Part shown: positions 5,035 through 12,235 of the stretch, piece after piece
Numbering within the stretch: the first letter of the stretch is position 1
Layout of the letters: each line of letters opens with the position of its first letter
Source: Collinsella aerofaciens
GTDB taxonomy: Bacteria; Actinomycetota; Coriobacteriia; Coriobacteriales; Coriobacteriaceae
Reading direction: 5' to 3'
NCBI GenBank assembly: GCA_030841765.1
Contig: JAUUSS010000073.1
Coordinates: forward strand, 1 to 12,283
Length of the DNA: 12,283 nucleotides
Notes under the pieces: generated by a model
What the model saw: the letters and a program-made list of their open reading frames with translations, nothing else
Databases searched by the model: none
What the model was told of the DNA's origin: nothing
Program-made: the position numbers and the translations under genes

Positions 5035-5955
5035 ATGCAAAAGGGAGATGCCATGGATGCGGCGGAGCGCTCGGAGCGCATCCCCGATATCGTCATCATC
5101 ACCGGAATGTCCGGATCGGGCCGCACACAGGCCATGCACGTGTTCGAGGACATGGGCTATTTTTGCATCGATAACCTGCCTCCGCGTCTCATCGCCCAGC
5201 TTGCCGAGCTCGTCGGCATCAATACGGGCGTGGGCAGGCATCTCGCCGTCACCTGTGACCTGCGCAGCCAGGGCTTGTTCGATGAGCTGCTCGATGCCGT
5301 TGCCGCACTCGAGGAGCGCGAGATGAGCTGTGACATCGTGTTTCTCGAGGCCTCTGACGAGGTGCTGATCCGTCGTTATAGCGAAAACCGCCGCCGCCAT
5401 CCCATTGCCAAGCCGGGGGAGACTACGGCCGATGCGATTCAGCGCGAGCGCCTGCAGCTGCAGGGTGTGCGCGACCGAGCCGATATGATCATCGACACGA
5501 GCCGCCTGCGTACCTCTGCCCTGCGCAACAAATTGCGCATGGCGTTCTCCGAGTTGTCCGACCAGCAGCTCATGGACGTTCACGTGTTCTCGTTTGGCTT
5601 TAAGCACGGTATGCCCGTTGAGGCGGACATTATGATCGACGTTCGCTTCCTGCCCAATCCGTTCTACGATCCCGAGATGCGCACCATGACCGGTCTCGAT
5701 AAGAAGGTCTCCGACTTTGTTCTGGACCATCCCAAGACCCAGGAGTTCTGGAAAGCTTGGACGCAGCTGCTCGATACGGTGATGCCGGGCTATATCGCGG
5801 AGGGCAAGCCACAGCTTTCTATTGCCATCGGCTGCACGGGCGGTCAACACCGCAGCGTTGCCATCGCCGAGGCCACGGCACGTTATTTGGAAGGCGCTCA
5901 ATATCACGTGAGCATTTCCCACCGCGACCTGTCGCGCGCCAACACGAAAGCATAG
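5035..5955 (+). CDS. rapZ: RapZ/YvcJ-family nucleotide-binding protein
   Basis: This 306-residue protein belongs to the RapZ (YvcJ) family of P-loop nucleotide-binding proteins. In E. coli the family member is an RNA adaptor controlling glucosamine-6-phosphate synthase through GlmZ; in actinobacteria the role is not settled. The P-loop GMSGSGRT (24-31) has Arg where classical Walker A has Lys, which is usual in actinobacterial members. Other conserved blocks are YFCIDNLPP (42-50), FLEASDEVLIRRYSENRRRHP (103-123), SFGFKHGMP (186-194), DVRFLPNPFYDPEMRTMTG (202-220) and the C-terminal IGCTGGQHRSVAIAE (265-279). ATG 5035 has GGGAGG 6 nt upstream. ATG 5053 (300 residues, with AAGGGAG 5 nt upstream) is nearly as good and may be the true start. 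whiA follows after 6 nt, so the two are probably cotranscribed, without the yvcK gene often found between them. Confidence 0.92.
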   Translation: MQKGDAMDAAERSERIPDIVIITGMSGSGRTQAMHVFEDMGYFCIDNLPPRLIAQLAELVGINTGVGRHLAVTCDLRSQGLFDELLDAVAALEEREMSCDIVFLEASDEVLIRRYSENRRRHPIAKPGETTADAIQRERLQLQGVRDRADMIIDTSRLRTSALRNKLRMAFSELSDQQLMDVHVFSFGFKHGMPVEADIMIDVRFLPNPFYDPEMRTMTGLDKKVSDFVLDHPKTQEFWKAWTQLLDTVMPGYIAEGKPQLSIAIGCTGGQHRSVAIAEATARYLEGAQYHVSISHRDLSRANTKA

Positions 5956-5961
5956 GCCTGC

Positions 5962-6891
5962 ATGTCGTTTACCGCCGAGGTGCGTGACGAACTCGCGCGC
6001 TGCGAACCCGAATGTGAATACTGCGATTTGTCGACGCTTGCCGCCCTGACGCGTGTGAGCGGTACACTTTCGCTGGCCGGCTCCGGGCGGTATCGTTTGA
6101 CGGTCGCGACCGAGACGGGCGCCGTCGCGCGCACGATGATCACACTGACGCATCGCATCCTTAAGCTCAAAACGGAATTCACCGTTCGTAAATCTGTATT
6201 GCATAAGGTTCGAAACTACCTCATCACCTTGCCTGATCAGCCAGACCTGGATAAGGCTCTGGTGCTGCTGGGCATCCTCGACCGCAGGGGAGGACTTGTC
6301 GCCGGCGTGCCCCGACATATCGTTGCCCGTCCCTGCTGCAGGCTTGCCTATATCCGCGGCGCGCTCATCGCGGGCGGCTTCGTGGCCGATCCACGCGGCG
6401 ATTTTCATTTGGAGATCGCGGTGCAGGGCGAGCAATATGCCAAGGGGCTTTGCGATCTGTTGGAGCAGATTGGGGTCCATGCTCGTGTTAATGCGCGGCG
6501 GGGGTCATATGCCGTGTACATTAAGAGCGCCGAGGAGATCGAGCAGCTCCTAAAGCTGGTCGGCGCCAAGCGCAGCGTTGCCGAGATCGAGGAAGCGCGC
6601 GCGGTCAAATTGGTTAAGAACGACGTAAACCGTCGCGTGAACGCCGAGCTCGCCAACCAGACCAGAAGCGCCGGTGCCGCCCAGCATCAGCTTGCGTTGA
6701 TCGATGAGCTCGAGCAGCGTGGCCTTCGCGATGCGCTTCCGGATGCCTTGGCGGTCTTTTGCGACCTGCGCGAGCGCTACCCCGATCTGTCACTGCGTGA
6801 TTTGGGGGAGATGGCTGACCCTCCCTTGTCGAAGTCGGCCCTCTACCATCGTGTTTTACGGCTTGAAAAGCTCATTGAAGCAAACAGGTAG
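5962..6891 (+). CDS. whiA: WhiA-family DNA-binding protein
   Basis: This 309-residue protein matches WhiA, a transcription factor of Gram-positive bacteria with a LAGLIDADG-like fold and a C-terminal helix-turn-helix. In Streptomyces it works with WhiB in sporulation septation; in non-sporulating genera it is linked to division and chromosome functions. The N-terminal domain covers about 1-90. The homing-endonuclease-like core contains AYIRGALIAGGFVADP (129-144) and HLEI (149-152). The conserved linker NDVNRRVNAELANQT (220-234) is present, and the C-terminal HTH holds LRDLGEMADPPLSKSALYHR (278-297). Three Cys near the N-terminus (14, 18, 21) are closely spaced. The start ATG lies 6 nt after the rapZ stop with only a weak ribosome binding site, so translational coupling is likely. 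As usual for the family, the endonuclease activity is expected to be absent. Confidence 0.93.
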   Translation: MSFTAEVRDELARCEPECEYCDLSTLAALTRVSGTLSLAGSGRYRLTVATETGAVARTMITLTHRILKLKTEFTVRKSVLHKVRNYLITLPDQPDLDKALVLLGILDRRGGLVAGVPRHIVARPCCRLAYIRGALIAGGFVADPRGDFHLEIAVQGEQYAKGLCDLLEQIGVHARVNARRGSYAVYIKSAEEIEQLLKLVGAKRSVAEIEEARAVKLVKNDVNRRVNAELANQTRSAGAAQHQLALIDELEQRGLRDALPDALAVFCDLRERYPDLSLRDLGEMADPPLSKSALYHRVLRLEKLIEANR

Positions 6892-6936
6892 TTTGAAGTA
6901 TCGACTTATATATGGATTTAACTGCTATTTTAGTCT

Positions 6937-6950
6937 TTAAAACGTTTTAA
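6937..6950. promoter_or_regulatory. 14-bp perfect palindrome upstream of gap (operator candidate)
   Basis: TTAAAACGTTTTAA is a perfect palindrome with a central CG, in an AT-rich intergenic region of an otherwise GC-rich window. The central-CpG symmetry resembles operators of LacI-type regulators. It lies about 70 nt upstream of the putative gap -10. The regulator is not identifiable here. Confidence 0.45.
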
Positions 6951-6966
6951 CGTAAATTTGATTTTC

Positions 6967-6990
6967 AATTTCGAGCATTCTCGTGAAATT
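6967..6990. promoter_or_regulatory. Imperfect dyad overlapping the gap -35 region
   Basis: AATTTCGAG (6967-6975) and CTCGTGAAATT (6980-6990) are inverted copies with a 2-nt offset, separated by CATT. The dyad overlaps the likely -35 of the gap promoter, a common place for a repressor site. It could also be chance in AT-rich DNA. Confidence 0.35.
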
Positions 6991-7012
6991 CAAGTCAAAA
7001 AAAAGGTATATT
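6983..7012 (+). promoter_or_regulatory. Probable gap promoter
   Basis: TATATT (7007-7012) is a good -10, and GTGAAA (6983-6988) a weak -35 with 18-nt spacing. A run of eight A lies between them (6997-7004). Transcription from about 7019 would give a leader of roughly 65 nt before gap, containing the GC-rich stretch 7030-7068. Confidence 0.55.
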
Positions 7013-7084
7013 AGGCGAGTGGTTAGTTTGTGGGCCTCAACGGCGGGCGCTGTAGCTCGCGGGGGCCTTACGAAAGGAGACACA

Positions 7085-8110
7085 ATGGCAGTAAAGGTTG
7101 CTATTAACGGCTTCGGTCGCATCGGTCGTCTGGCTTTCCGTCAGATGTTCGGTCATGAGGGCTCCGAGATCGTCGCTATCAACGACCTCACCTCTCCCGA
7201 TATGCTCGCTTACCTGCTGAAGTACGACTCCACGCAGGGCAACTACGCTCGCGATCACGAGGTCGTTGCTGGCGAGGATTCCATCACCGTTGACGGCAAG
7301 GAGATCAAGATCTACAAGGAGGCCGACGCCAACAACCTGCCTTGGGGCGACCTCGACGTTGACGTCGTTCTCGAGTGCACCGGCTTCTACACCAGCAAGG
7401 CTAAGGCTCAGGCCCACATCAACGCTGGCGCCAAGAAGGTCGTCATCTCCGCTCCGGCTGGCAGCGATCTGCCCACCATCGTGTACAACGTCAACCATGA
7501 GACGCTGACCGCTGAGGACAACATCATCTCCGCTGCTTCCTGCACCACCAACTGCCTCGCCCCGATGGCCAAGGGTCTGAACGACTTCGCTCCCATCGTG
7601 TCCGGCATCATGACCACCATTCACGCCTGGACTGGCGACCAGATGCCGCTCGACGGCCCGCAGCGCAAGGGCAACAAGCGTCGTAGCCGCGCCTGCGCCG
7701 TTAACATCGTCCCCAACACCACCGGTGCTGCCAAGGCTATCGGCCTGGTTCTCCCCGAGCTCAACGGTAAGCTCATCGGTGCCGCCCAGCGCGTCCCGAC
7801 GCCGACCGGCTCCATCACCAACCTCTACGCTGTCGTTGACAAGAAGGTCACCGTCGACGAGGTCAACGCCGCTATGAAGGCCTACGCTGCCACCATCTCC
7901 GAGACCTTCGGCTACAACGAGGACGACATCGTCTCCACCGACATCATCGGCGAGACCCACGGCTCCATCTTCGACGCCACTCAGACCATGTGCTCTGACC
8001 TCGGCAACGGTCAGACCCTCGTTCAGGTCACCTCTTGGTACGACAACGAGAACTCCTACACCTCTCAGATGGTCCGCACCATCAAGTACTTCGAGAAGTT
8101 CGTTGCTTAA
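7085..8110 (+). CDS. gap: Glyceraldehyde-3-phosphate dehydrogenase (NAD-dependent type)
   Basis: This 341-residue cytoplasmic enzyme oxidises and phosphorylates glyceraldehyde-3-phosphate to 1,3-bisphosphoglycerate. It has the Rossmann motif INGFGRIGR (7-15), Asp34 in INDLT favouring NAD over NADP, the active-site motif SCTTNCLAP with Cys153, the base His180 in TIHAWT, NIVPNTTGAAKAIG (207-220) and WYDNENSY (318-325). The loop GPQRKGNKRRSRA (191-203) is the longer Arg/Lys-rich form also common in clostridial and lactobacillal enzymes. ATG 7085 has AAAGGAG 5 nt upstream; a further in-frame upstream ATG at 6983 falls in the promoter region and is rejected. Codon use is extremely C-biased, fitting very high expression. 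The gene has its own promoter region and terminator, so it is mainly monocistronic ahead of pgk. Confidence 0.97.
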   Translation: MAVKVAINGFGRIGRLAFRQMFGHEGSEIVAINDLTSPDMLAYLLKYDSTQGNYARDHEVVAGEDSITVDGKEIKIYKEADANNLPWGDLDVDVVLECTGFYTSKAKAQAHINAGAKKVVISAPAGSDLPTIVYNVNHETLTAEDNIISAASCTTNCLAPMAKGLNDFAPIVSGIMTTIHAWTGDQMPLDGPQRKGNKRRSRACAVNIVPNTTGAAKAIGLVLPELNGKLIGAAQRVPTPTGSITNLYAVVDKKVTVDEVNAAMKAYAATISETFGYNEDDIVSTDIIGETHGSIFDATQTMCSDLGNGQTLVQVTSWYDNENSYTSQMVRTIKYFEKFVA

Positions 8111-8147
8111 TTTAGCTTTTAGCGAATAGCTCGTTGAGCGTCTAAAG

Positions 8148-8194
8148 AAGGGCGCGGCCTTATAGGGCTTACACCCTAAGGTCGCGCCCTTTTT
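8148..8194 (+). terminator. Intrinsic terminator after gap
   Basis: AAGGGCGCG (8148-8156) pairs with CGCGCCCTT (8183-8191), continued by a G-U pair, CCTTA/TAAGG-type pairing with a 2-nt bulge, and AGGG/CCCT. The loop is CTTACA, and the T tract runs 8190-8194. It is strong and ends 56 nt before pgk. Confidence 0.85.
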
Positions 8195-8204
8195 ATAAGA
8201 AATC

Positions 8205-8227
8205 GTCTGCCGTAATGGGAGGCAGAC
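8205..8227 (+). promoter_or_regulatory. Inverted repeat in the pgk leader
   Basis: GTCTGCC (8205-8211) and GGCAGAC (8221-8227) form a perfect 7-bp stem with a 9-nt loop, just upstream of the GAAAGG (8234-8239) that serves pgk. TATAAG (8194-8199) in the tail of the gap terminator looks like a -10, but no matching -35 is seen. The repeat could be an operator or a leader stem-loop. Confidence 0.4.
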
Positions 8228-8250
8228 ACGTACGAAAGGTAGAAGCAAAC

Positions 8251-9441
8251 ATGGCCTTTACCAAGAAGACCGTTCGCGACATCGATGTCGACGGCAAGCG
8301 CGTTCTCGTCCGCGTTGACTTCAACGTGCCTATCAAGGATGGCGTCGTTGGCGACACCACCCGTATCAAGGCTGCCCTGCCCACCATCAACTATCTCGTT
8401 GAGCACAACGCTCGCGTCATCCTCATGAGCCACCTCGGCCGTCCCGAGGGCACCGGCTTCCAGCCCGAGCTCTCCCTTGAGCCTGTCGCCAAGAAGCTCG
8501 CCGAGCTCTCTGGTCTCGACGTTGCCTTTGTCGCCGACACCTACGGCGAGAAGGCTGCTGAGGCTGTTGCCGCCGTCGAGCCGGGCAAGGTCCTCGTTCT
8601 CGAGAACGTCCGCTTCGATAAGCGTGAGAAGAAGAACGATCCCGAGATCGCCAAGAAGCTCGCTTCCTATGGTGACGTCTTCGTTCTCGATGCCTTCGGC
8701 ACCGCTCACCGCGCCCAGGGTTCCGTCGTGGGCCCCGCCGCTTACCTGCCTGCCGTCGCCGGCTTCCTGCTCGAGAAGGAGGTCGACACGCTGACCGGCA
8801 TCTTCGCCGAGCCCGAGCGCCCCTTCGTCGCCATCGTCGGCGGTTCCAAGGTTTCCTCCAAGATCGGCGTTCTCGATCACCTCATCGACTCTGCTGACAC
8901 CCTGATCATCGGTGGCGGTATGGCCTACACCTTCTTCCTGGCTCAGGGCCTGTCCGTCGGTCAGTCCCTCAAGGAAGAGGACTGGGTCGAGCGCGCTGGC
9001 GAGATGCTCAAGAAGGCCGAGGAGAAGGGCGTCAAGATCCTGCTCCCCATCGACAACCGCGTTGCCGATCACTTTGGCGAGGACGCTGTCCCCGAGGTTG
9101 TCGCTTCCGACGCTATCCCCGACGATCGTGAGGGTATGGACATCGGCCCCAAGACCGAGGAGCTTTACGCCGAGGCCGTCAAGGGCGCCAAGACTGTGTT
9201 CTGGAATGGTCCCATGGGCGTCTTCGAGTTCGACAACTTCGCTCACGGCACCCAGGCTATCGCCGAGGCTGTCGCCGAGGCCGACTGCACCTCGATCATC
9301 GGCGGTGGCGACTCTGTCGCAGCTGTCAACAAGTTCAACCTGGCCGACAAGATGAGCTGGATCTCCACCGGTGGTGGCGCTTCCATGGAGCTCGTCGAGG
9401 GTAAGGCCCTGCCCGGAGTGGAGGCGCTTCTCGATGCCTAA
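8251..9441 (+). CDS. pgk: Phosphoglycerate kinase
   Basis: This 396-residue cytoplasmic kinase transfers phosphate from 1,3-bisphosphoglycerate to ADP. The length is typical. Conserved blocks are VLVRVDFNVP (18-27), MSHLGRPEG (59-67), LENVRF (117-122), DAFGTAHRA (147-155), AIVGGSKVSSKI (194-205), IIGGGMAYTF (219-228), WNGPMGVFE (318-326) and the nucleotide-binding SIIGGGDSVAA (348-358) plus STGGGASMELVEGK (372-385). ATG 8251 begins the MAFTKKTVRD N-terminus and follows GAAAGG by 11 nt; the in-frame ATG at 8215 falls in the leader repeat and is rejected. It is the first gene of a pgk-tpiA-gpmI operon and overlaps tpiA by 8 nt. Codon bias is as extreme as in gap. Confidence 0.97.
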   Translation: MAFTKKTVRDIDVDGKRVLVRVDFNVPIKDGVVGDTTRIKAALPTINYLVEHNARVILMSHLGRPEGTGFQPELSLEPVAKKLAELSGLDVAFVADTYGEKAAEAVAAVEPGKVLVLENVRFDKREKKNDPEIAKKLASYGDVFVLDAFGTAHRAQGSVVGPAAYLPAVAGFLLEKEVDTLTGIFAEPERPFVAIVGGSKVSSKIGVLDHLIDSADTLIIGGGMAYTFFLAQGLSVGQSLKEEDWVERAGEMLKKAEEKGVKILLPIDNRVADHFGEDAVPEVVASDAIPDDREGMDIGPKTEELYAEAVKGAKTVFWNGPMGVFEFDNFAHGTQAIAEAVAEADCTSIIGGGDSVAAVNKFNLADKMSWISTGGGASMELVEGKALPGVEALLDA

Positions 9442-10201
9442 TCGCACCCTTCTTATCGCTGGTAACTGGAAGATGAACAACGACGTCGCCGAGGCCGCCA
9501 AGCTCGCCGACGAGCTGGCTCAGGCTCTGCCCGAGGTTCCGGCCGGCGTCGAGGTGCTCGTCTGCCCTCCGACCATCGACATCACCACGGTTCATGACCG
9601 TATTCAGGCTGCCCCCATTGCCCTCGGTGCACAGAACGTGTACTGGGAGGCCAAGGGTGCCTTCACCGGTGAGTCCTCTTGCGACATGCTCAAGTCCGCT
9701 GGCTGCACCTACTGCATCATCGGTCACTCCGAGCGTCGCGACTACTTCCACGAGACCGACGAGGACCAGAACAAGAAGGCTAAGGCTCTCGTTGCCGCCG
9801 GCCTTGTTCCCGTCTTCTGCTGCGGCGAGTCCCTCGAGGTCCGCGAGGCTGGCACCTATGTCGAGCACGTCGTGAACCAGGTCAAGGCTGGCCTTGCTGG
9901 TCTTGAGATCACCTGCCCCAAGCAGGTCGTCGTCGCCTACGAGCCCATCTGGGCCATCGGCACCGGCAAGACCGCTACCGCCGAGGACGCTCAGGAGGTC
10001 TGCGGTGCTATCCGTGAGACCCTCAAGGAGATGTTCGGCGAGGAGCTCGCTAACGGCATCCGCGTGCTGTATGGCGGTTCCGCCAAGCCCGGCAACATCG
10101 CCGAGCTCGTCGCCAAGCCCGACGTTGACGGCGCCCTCGTGGGCGGCGCTTCGCTCAAGGCTGCCGACTTCGCCTCTATGGTCGTCAAGGCAGGCGAGTA
10201 G
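9434..10201 (+). CDS. tpiA: Triosephosphate isomerase
   Basis: This 255-residue TIM-barrel enzyme interconverts dihydroxyacetone phosphate and glyceraldehyde-3-phosphate. All catalytic motifs are present: GNWKMN with Lys13, IGHSERR with the electrophile His98, and AYEPIWAIGTGK with the catalytic base Glu170 and the flexible loop 6. The phosphate-binding motifs YGGSAKPGN (213-221) and DGALVGGASL (232-241) are intact. The length fits the family (about 250). ATG 9434 overlaps the end of pgk by 8 nt, so translation is probably coupled; a GAGG sequence (9421-9424) sits 9 nt upstream. A longer in-frame reading from 9371 lies inside pgk and adds a non-family extension. gpmI follows 5 nt after the stop. 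Confidence 0.97.
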   Translation: MPNRTLLIAGNWKMNNDVAEAAKLADELAQALPEVPAGVEVLVCPPTIDITTVHDRIQAAPIALGAQNVYWEAKGAFTGESSCDMLKSAGCTYCIIGHSERRDYFHETDEDQNKKAKALVAAGLVPVFCCGESLEVREAGTYVEHVVNQVKAGLAGLEITCPKQVVVAYEPIWAIGTGKTATAEDAQEVCGAIRETLKEMFGEELANGIRVLYGGSAKPGNIAELVAKPDVDGALVGGASLKAADFASMVVKAGE

Positions 10202-10206
10202 GACAT

Positions 10207-11760
10207 ATGGCACAACGTCATCTTCCTGCACTCCTGATTATCATGGATGGCTGCGGCCTTGCTCCGGCCGATGGCGAGAACGCCGTCGCCGCTGCCAAGA
10301 CGCCCTTCCTTGATGGCCTGTACGAGAAGTACCCCCACACCACGCTCGGTGCTTCGGGCGAGGACGTGGGCCTTCCCGACGGCCAGATGGGTAACTCCGA
10401 GGTGGGTCACCTCAACATCGGTGCCGGCCGCATCGTGTTCCAGGAGCTTTCGCGCATCAACAATGCCATCAAGGACGGTTCCATCGCCAAGAACGAGGTT
10501 TTCGTCAAGGCTATGGACGATGTCAAGGCTGACGGTAAGACTCTCCACCTCATGGGCCTTATGAGCCCTGGCGGTGTTCATTCTCACATGAACCACGTCG
10601 AGGCTCTGGTCAAGATGGCTGCCGAGCACGGTGTCAAGACCGTTCGCGTCCACGCCTTCATGGATGGTCGCGACGTTGACCCGCAGTCCGGTGCCGGTTA
10701 CATGAGTGAGTTCTGCGCTTTCCTGGCTAAGATCTCCGAGGAGACCGGTTGCGACGCTCGCGTTGCCACCGTCTCGGGCCGTTATTGGGCCATGGACCGC
10801 GATAATCGTTGGGAGCGCATCCAGCGCGCCTACGACGTCATGGTCAACGCGTCCGATGCTGATACCGACCCCGTTGCCGGTATCAAGGCCTACTACGAGA
10901 AGGACCCGCGCGGCGACGAGTTCGTCGAGCCCTTCGCTGCCCACAACGAGGGCATTCACGAGGGCGACGCGGCCATCTTCTTCAACTTCCGTCCCGACCG
11001 TGCTCGTCAGATGACCCGCGTGTTCACGGACAAGGAGTTCGACGGCTTTGAGCGCGAGCAGATCAAGCTTTCGCACTTTGTGACGATGACCGAGTATGAT
11101 CCGACGTTTGACGTCGAGGTCGCCTTCTCCAAGACGTTCCCCGAGAACGTCCTGGCCGACGTTATCGCCGCCAATGGCCTGAAGCAGCTGCACACTGCCG
11201 AGACCGAGAAGTACGCCCACGTGACGTTCTTCCTCAACGGTGGCATCGAGGAGCCCAAGGAGGGCGAGGAGCGCGTGCTCGTCGCTTCCCCCAAGGTTGC
11301 TACCTACGATCTGCAGCCCGAGATGAGCGCTCCCGAGGTTACCGAGAAGCTCGTCGCCGCCATCAACGAGGATCGCGCTGATTTCTACATCGTGAACTTC
11401 GCGAACTGCGACATGGTTGGTCACACCGGTGTCTTCGACGCTGCCGTTAAGGCCGTTGAGGCTGTTGACGATGCCCTGTCCAAGGTTGTCCCGGCGATTC
11501 TCGCCAAGGGCGGCTTTGCACTGATTACCGCCGACCACGGCAACGCCGATCACATGTTTGACGTTGCTTCCGACGGCTCCAAGCATCCGTTTACGGCTCA
11601 CACCACCAACCGCGTGCCGTTCATCATCGTTGATGAGAAGGCCAAGCTCACCGGTATCGAGGACGGCCGTCTTTCCGATATCGCTCCGACCATGCTCACC
11701 ATGGCTGGTATTGAGCCTTCCGCCGAGATGACGGGCCGCGTGCTCGCTACCGAGGCCTAA
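10207..11760 (+). CDS. gpmI: 2,3-bisphosphoglycerate-independent phosphoglycerate mutase
   Basis: This 517-residue metalloenzyme of the alkaline phosphatase superfamily interconverts 3- and 2-phosphoglycerate without the 2,3-bisphosphoglycerate cofactor, normally with two Mn ions. The first metal-binding Asp14 is in IIMDGCG, and the catalytic Ser64 is in GQMGNSEVGHLNIGAGR (59-75). Substrate-binding blocks SPGGVHSH (120-127), FMDGRD (151-156), SGRYWAMDRDNRW (190-202) and FRPDRARQ (261-268) follow. The second metal set appears in CDMVGHTG (about 401-408), TADHGNAD (about 441-448) and HTTNRVPF (about 465-472). Length is typical (about 510). The ATG lies 5 nt after the tpiA stop with a weak ribosome binding site, again suggesting coupling. 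Two in-frame stops (TAA TAG) end the gene, followed by a double hairpin. Confidence 0.97.
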   Translation: MAQRHLPALLIIMDGCGLAPADGENAVAAAKTPFLDGLYEKYPHTTLGASGEDVGLPDGQMGNSEVGHLNIGAGRIVFQELSRINNAIKDGSIAKNEVFVKAMDDVKADGKTLHLMGLMSPGGVHSHMNHVEALVKMAAEHGVKTVRVHAFMDGRDVDPQSGAGYMSEFCAFLAKISEETGCDARVATVSGRYWAMDRDNRWERIQRAYDVMVNASDADTDPVAGIKAYYEKDPRGDEFVEPFAAHNEGIHEGDAAIFFNFRPDRARQMTRVFTDKEFDGFEREQIKLSHFVTMTEYDPTFDVEVAFSKTFPENVLADVIAANGLKQLHTAETEKYAHVTFFLNGGIEEPKEGEERVLVASPKVATYDLQPEMSAPEVTEKLVAAINEDRADFYIVNFANCDMVGHTGVFDAAVKAVEAVDDALSKVVPAILAKGGFALITADHGNADHMFDVASDGSKHPFTAHTTNRVPFIIVDEKAKLTGIEDGRLSDIAPTMLTMAGIEPSAEMTGRVLATEA

Positions 11761-11783
11761 TAGAAAACAAATACCGTTTTCTA
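11761..11783 (+). other. AT-rich hairpin directly after gpmI
   Basis: TAGAAAAC (11761-11768) pairs perfectly with GTTTTCTA (11776-11783) around AAATACC. It starts at the second stop codon and lies just before the main terminator. It may help termination or protect the 3' end, or act as a weak terminator on its own. Confidence 0.5.
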
Positions 11784-11785
11784 GC

Positions 11786-11820
11786 AAGGGGGTTGTCCAC
11801 AACCGGACAACCCCCTTTTT
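11786..11820 (+). terminator. Intrinsic terminator of the pgk-tpiA-gpmI operon
   Basis: AAGGGGGTTGTCC (11786-11798) pairs perfectly over 13 bp with GGACAACCCCCTT (11805-11817), loop ACAACC, with T tract 11816-11820. On the other strand the AA before the stem gives little T tract, so it is directed at the + strand operon. Confidence 0.9.
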
Positions 11821-11879
11821 GGTATTTCTGCCATTTCCACCCCGTCCTTGAGTGGCAGGTAGGGGAGAGCGGGGGATTG

Positions 11880-11888
11880 TGGTACAGT
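11880..11888 (+). promoter_or_regulatory. Candidate extended -10 promoter of secG
   Basis: TGGTACAGT contains a TGn extension followed by TACAGT (four of six matches to the -10 consensus), about 37 nt upstream of secG and downstream of a strong terminator. No -35 hexamer at usual spacing is convincing. The overlapping GTACAGTAC is a short odd palindrome. Confidence 0.35.
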
Positions 11889-11924
11889 ACTGGAGTTTGA
11901 ACTGTTCTATTAAGGAGCTTATCT

Positions 11925-12179
11925 ATGGGTCCGTTCCAAATTCTTCTGTTTGTCGTTTGGGCTGTTTCTGCCGTGGCGCTGACGATTCTCGTCCTGATGC
12001 ATTCCGGTAAGGGTACCGGCGTTTCGGATATGATTGCCAGCTCGCTGTATAACTCCAGCTCTGCCACGGGCGTTATGGAGCAGAACCTTGACCGCCTGAC
12101 CGTCATCATGGCTGTCGTGTTTGCCGTGTGCGTCGTGCTGTGCATGTTCTTCTTCCCGCAGGGCATCGTGGGCTACTAA
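11925..12179 (+). CDS. secG: Protein translocase subunit SecG
   Basis: This 84-residue membrane protein is the small SecG subunit of the SecYEG translocon, which supports SecA-driven export. It has the expected two membrane segments, about residues 4-24 and 58-77, joined by a polar loop with the family signature MHSGKGTGVSDM (25-36). The position after the glycolytic genes is a common gene order in Gram-positive bacteria and supports the call. AAGGAG (11912-11917) lies 7 nt before the ATG. Strong terminators on both sides suggest an independent transcript. The loop between the segments is Ser-rich (SSLYNSSSATG, 39-49), where many homologues are Gly/Phe-rich. Confidence 0.92.
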   Translation: MGPFQILLFVVWAVSAVALTILVLMHSGKGTGVSDMIASSLYNSSSATGVMEQNLDRLTVIMAVVFAVCVVLCMFFFPQGIVGY

Positions 12180-12205
12180 TCACGAACCGCATAAATACTT
12201 GAAAA

Positions 12206-12235
12206 GGGTCCCGCAAGTGCGGGACCCATTTTGTT
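12206..12235 (+). terminator. Intrinsic terminator after secG
   Basis: GGGTCCCGC (12206-12214) pairs perfectly with GCGGGACCC (12219-12227) around AAGT, followed by ATTTTGTT. It closes the secG unit. Confidence 0.85.

Noticed and set aside
4966..6480. 504-codon - strand frame opposite rapZ and whiA
   Set aside because: Both + strand genes carry full family motifs over this span, and the antisense protein shows none. It is a base-composition artefact.
7037..8248. 403-codon - strand frame opposite gap (and similar ones opposite nanA at 1978-3021 and pgk at 8176-9501)
   Set aside because: These are antisense shadows of highly codon-biased genes, with repetitive Val/Gly/Asp/Leu composition and no ribosome binding site evidence.
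9991..11802. Long open frame of 603 codons on the - strand opposite gpmI
   Set aside because: It mirrors gpmI, where C-ending codons leave few antisense stops. It has a low-complexity V/G/D/L-rich composition and no recognisable motif.
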